Source: Stichopus chloronotus (Eukaryota; Echinodermata; Holothuroidea; Aspidochirotida; Stichopodidae). Taken from it: 64,000 nt of DNA. Shown one piece after another: positions 61,351 through 64,000 of the stretch (the stretch's first letter is position 1; the number at the start of each line of letters is the position of its first letter). The notes under the pieces are model-generated. The model saw only the letters and a list, made by a program, of their open reading frames with translations, ran no database searches and had not been told where the DNA came from. The DNA is taken from the NCBI GenBank assembly GCA_021234535.1, contig SFZH01000008.1, forward strand, positions 6,394,897-6,458,896. Direction: 5' to 3'. Both the position numbers and the translations under genes were made by a program.

Positions 61351-63579
61351 CTGCTGTTAATATCTGATGATGGAATGGTAACATACTATAGGAAAGATGT
61401 GTATTACATATAGATTTGCAAGCTTGTCCATTGACTATTCTACAGTTGGGGTAGAAAAAGTAATAAATCTATTTTCGATGATGAAGAGCTTCTGCTCTCA
61501 AATGGAGCAAAGAAAATGGTTAGAGAAAGAAAGCAAATCTTGGTGACTTTTTTGTTTCATGCCTTAAGGTTTATAAAATATGGATTTTCATGACAACGTG
61601 GAAAAAAAATTGTGTAACTTTGTCAAGTGTGTCACTCGTATGACGGTATCTGAGCAGTAGCACTTAGAACGCGGCATTGCTCCATTCTCATCATTGACGA
61701 AATTCTCTCGTTTTGCTCTCGACTATTCTTTTCTGGTATTGATCTATCCCTCTCTGCCGTAGGGTCACAGGTTCCACCATACTTAAAAATAGAGCTATCC
61801 ATGTTAATATATATCTCTTGCTTTTGGTGAAGGCCCTCAAGGCCCACTTTTTGTGAACATTCTCATCTTCACCGTCTCTCGCTCGTCGACTCTTCTCCAA
61901 TAACGATCAGTACGCCGTTGGTAAAATATTCTTAAAGGAAGCTGTCTTGGTGCCGGGTGGAAAAGCTGCTTTTGATCATGGTAAACTACTATGTCCTTTG
62001 TTGGGTACGATCTTGGCAATTAACTCTGTTTAATTAAATTCATTAAACAGAGTATTTTACTTTAAAGAATACCTCATTCGTTGATCATTCTAATGGGAAC
62101 TAGGTATATTACACTCTGAAACCCTTTGAGGAAAAAAAAGTTTCAAGTTGGGAACTTCCACTCACAGAACAATATAAAGAAGAATAATTATGTCAAGATG
62201 AAACAAACAAGGCATTCACTGAGCTTTGAAGGGTTGTTTTTAATCACTAAATGGTGAAACAGTGCTCCTGCGCTAAAATTTTAATCACACTTTCACAACT
62301 TTTGTCACCACTGGCAATATAAAATGTCCTTTTCGCAGACTTAAGAAACTCAAATTATAAAAAGTGTAAAACATTGGGAGGCTCCTTGGAATGTGTGGGC
62401 GGGAGGTCATTTGAAATCTGTTCATTGCAGAGAATGATGGAGAATGAAATGATGTCCTCATGCTTGAACATAGAATATTTACGTAACCATAATTTGCCTT
62501 GAGTGTTTGTCTTTACGTCTGTGTGCCCTGAAGTTTAACTATGATTGGTTAAACCACAGACATGATGTTAAGATCATTTTGTATATGATGTCACTGTGCT
62601 GTCACATTGGCAATAGTAGAAAACTTGAATAATTGTCTTTGGTTCAGTTGTAATACATATCCTTTACAAATACCATTACTATGATCATGGAAGTTGATCC
62701 TGTTCAGTTGGTTTTATTTCAGTGAACTGGTTGCTCCCTGTCGTCCCTACTAGCTCTGAGAGGAAATTTTTCTTTTGAGAGGGTGTAGGTATGTGCAGTG
62801 AATCAAATTTGGGTTAATGTATGCATGGAAACATGGTGGAAATAAATCTGATGCTTTTGAATTGGGTGATCATGTTGTTCCTTTTGTAGGCCTTCAGGAA
62901 ATTCTTCATTTTTTATTTATTTCCCAATTGGCTCTGATGCACAAGGCTTGACAAAGTGTAAAAAATACTGATTATATTGTTGAACTTAAGTTACTTCAAG
63001 AACTGATGTGGATATTAGTTTAAAGAAATGAATGTTTGTGGAAAGAAAAACATGGCTTTAAAGACAGTGAAAAGCAAAAGATTTGAGAATATTGGTTTTG
63101 ATTTTCTTTCTCATTCTCAGCAGATAATTATGAGTTGTATGTTGCGACAAATTGTGTGAAACGACAGGGCTTGACATTAACTTGCAGAAGAGTAGAGCCA
63201 AAATAAGCAATTTGGCTATCCTCTGTATGTTATTTTATGGGACATTTGCTTATGGGTCACCGTGGCCATCGGTAAGGGCCTGATAGCCATGGTCGTCGTC
63301 GGTGCTTTTGTTTCTTTCGAATCTTGAAATGAAGGTGCCTCTGTATGAGTGTCAATCTTCAAGTAAAAATGAACAAAAAAATAGTCATTCTTGTTATCAC
63401 TGATCTATTGTGATTGCAAACTTGAATGAAAAAATGGAAAGTTACCCATAGTTGCCAAAAGATGTGTAGGGAAAAATTGAGTTATTGTGTATAACAATGT
63501 ACGAAATATGTAACCTTAATTGTACAAAATATTCAGCTTCAATTAGACAATTCAGAAGAAGTTGTTGTCTGACTTGCAC

Positions 63580-63728
63580 CTGTGCATGCTCATAAATTTT
63601 TCCACTCTCTTAAACAGGCTCAGGTACTTGTTTTCACCTCCCTGATTTGAAAATGCTGATAATGGAAATTTTACATTATGGTCAAACAATACCACTGGAG
63701 TCAATGCATAAAAAATGAGCATTATATC
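63580..63728 (-). CDS. Candidate internal exon of an unrecognised gene (1)
   Basis: Open frame of 49 codons plus two bases between a good acceptor (TTCTATTTTCAG) and a GTGCAAGT donor, phase 0 in and phase 2 out. The peptide starts DIMLIFYALTPVVLFDHNV and ends KYLSLFKRVEKFMSMH. It has alternating hydrophobic and charged residues and no low complexity, as in a folded domain. I do not recognise the family. Its outgoing phase fits the candidate at 61300-61350. The first exons would lie to the right of the window. Confidence 0.45.
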
Positions 63729-64000
63729 CTGAAAATAGAATGTGTCATTTATCATTTCAATTTAAGTCAATGACATTTTGCTGCAGTAATTTACAGTCTT
63801 TTGTAGTCAAAATAGTGGTATATCGACTGGATGCAGATTACAATGGTGAACAATGCCATATGTATTATACTATGCAAACTTGAATAATAAAGAATATTGT
63901 CAGGTGCTGAAATTCAATTGGATGTATGAAGTGTTGACTTTGTATTATATCTTTCATTTCTGAATTCTAAAACTGACTAAAAATTATTGTGACAGCAGCA

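Noticed and set aside
1..64000. CRISPR array, bacterial operon, riboswitch, phage or plasmid origin
   Set aside because: The spaced repeats present are tandem or interspersed animal repeats without unique equal-length spacers, and no prokaryotic genes occur.

Overview
This window is animal nuclear DNA: AT-rich, intron-rich and full of short repeats. The only securely recognisable protein-coding gene is broken into short exons with GT-AG introns of 1.3 to about 18 kb. There is no bacterial gene density, no CRISPR, and I recognised no rRNA or tRNA gene. The repeat types (a Penelope-like retroelement, several short inverted-repeat DNA elements, tandem-core elements) and the non-vertebrate form of the transporter suggest a marine invertebrate, possibly an echinoderm or another invertebrate deuterostome. 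The species cannot be fixed from the sequence.

Layout. From 26001 down to 3749, on the minus strand, lie the first coding exons of an SLC12A9-like transporter (cation-chloride cotransporter family). There are two alternative first coding exons, 1a (25716-26001) and 1b (15595-15805), followed by exon 2 (7990-8124), exon 3 (6643-6777) and exon 4 (3749-4012). All join in phase 1. They encode the variable N-terminus and roughly the first five membrane helices, about 250-275 residues of a protein that is about 900 residues in human. The rest of the gene lies beyond the left edge. The introns hold tandem-core repeat elements (1-1080, 5765-6395, 21560-21925), a dead Penelope-like element (13511-14930), tandem repeats (9069-9190, 11640-12175, 12963-13215) and a TTAA-flanked miniature element (11108-11445).

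From about 26 to 64 kb there is no securely identified gene. Eight weakly to moderately supported minus-strand exon candidates (33076-33192, 36744-36810, 47560-47637, 49755-49865, 54494-54641 or 54894-54939, 61300-61350, 63580-63728) have splice signals and mostly compatible phases. They may belong to one unrecognised gene lying head-to-tail upstream of the transporter gene. The rest of this half is repeat-rich: TTAA-flanked miniature elements at 26895-27266, 44335-44591, 45855-46177 and 54992-55248, an inverted-repeat element at 42192-42485, a reverse-oriented copy of the tandem-core element at 50520-52320, and a 17-bp minisatellite at 57888-58080.

The most interesting points are: (1) duplicated, mutually exclusive first exons of the transporter, each carrying its own N-terminal tail and the first half of membrane helix 1; (2) a tandem-core repeat family whose units carry a perfect nuclear-receptor DR1 motif and whose left-side copies end in an identical hairpin; (3) the possible unnamed minus-strand gene. 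Everything here was read by eye; no similarity search or splice predictor was run.
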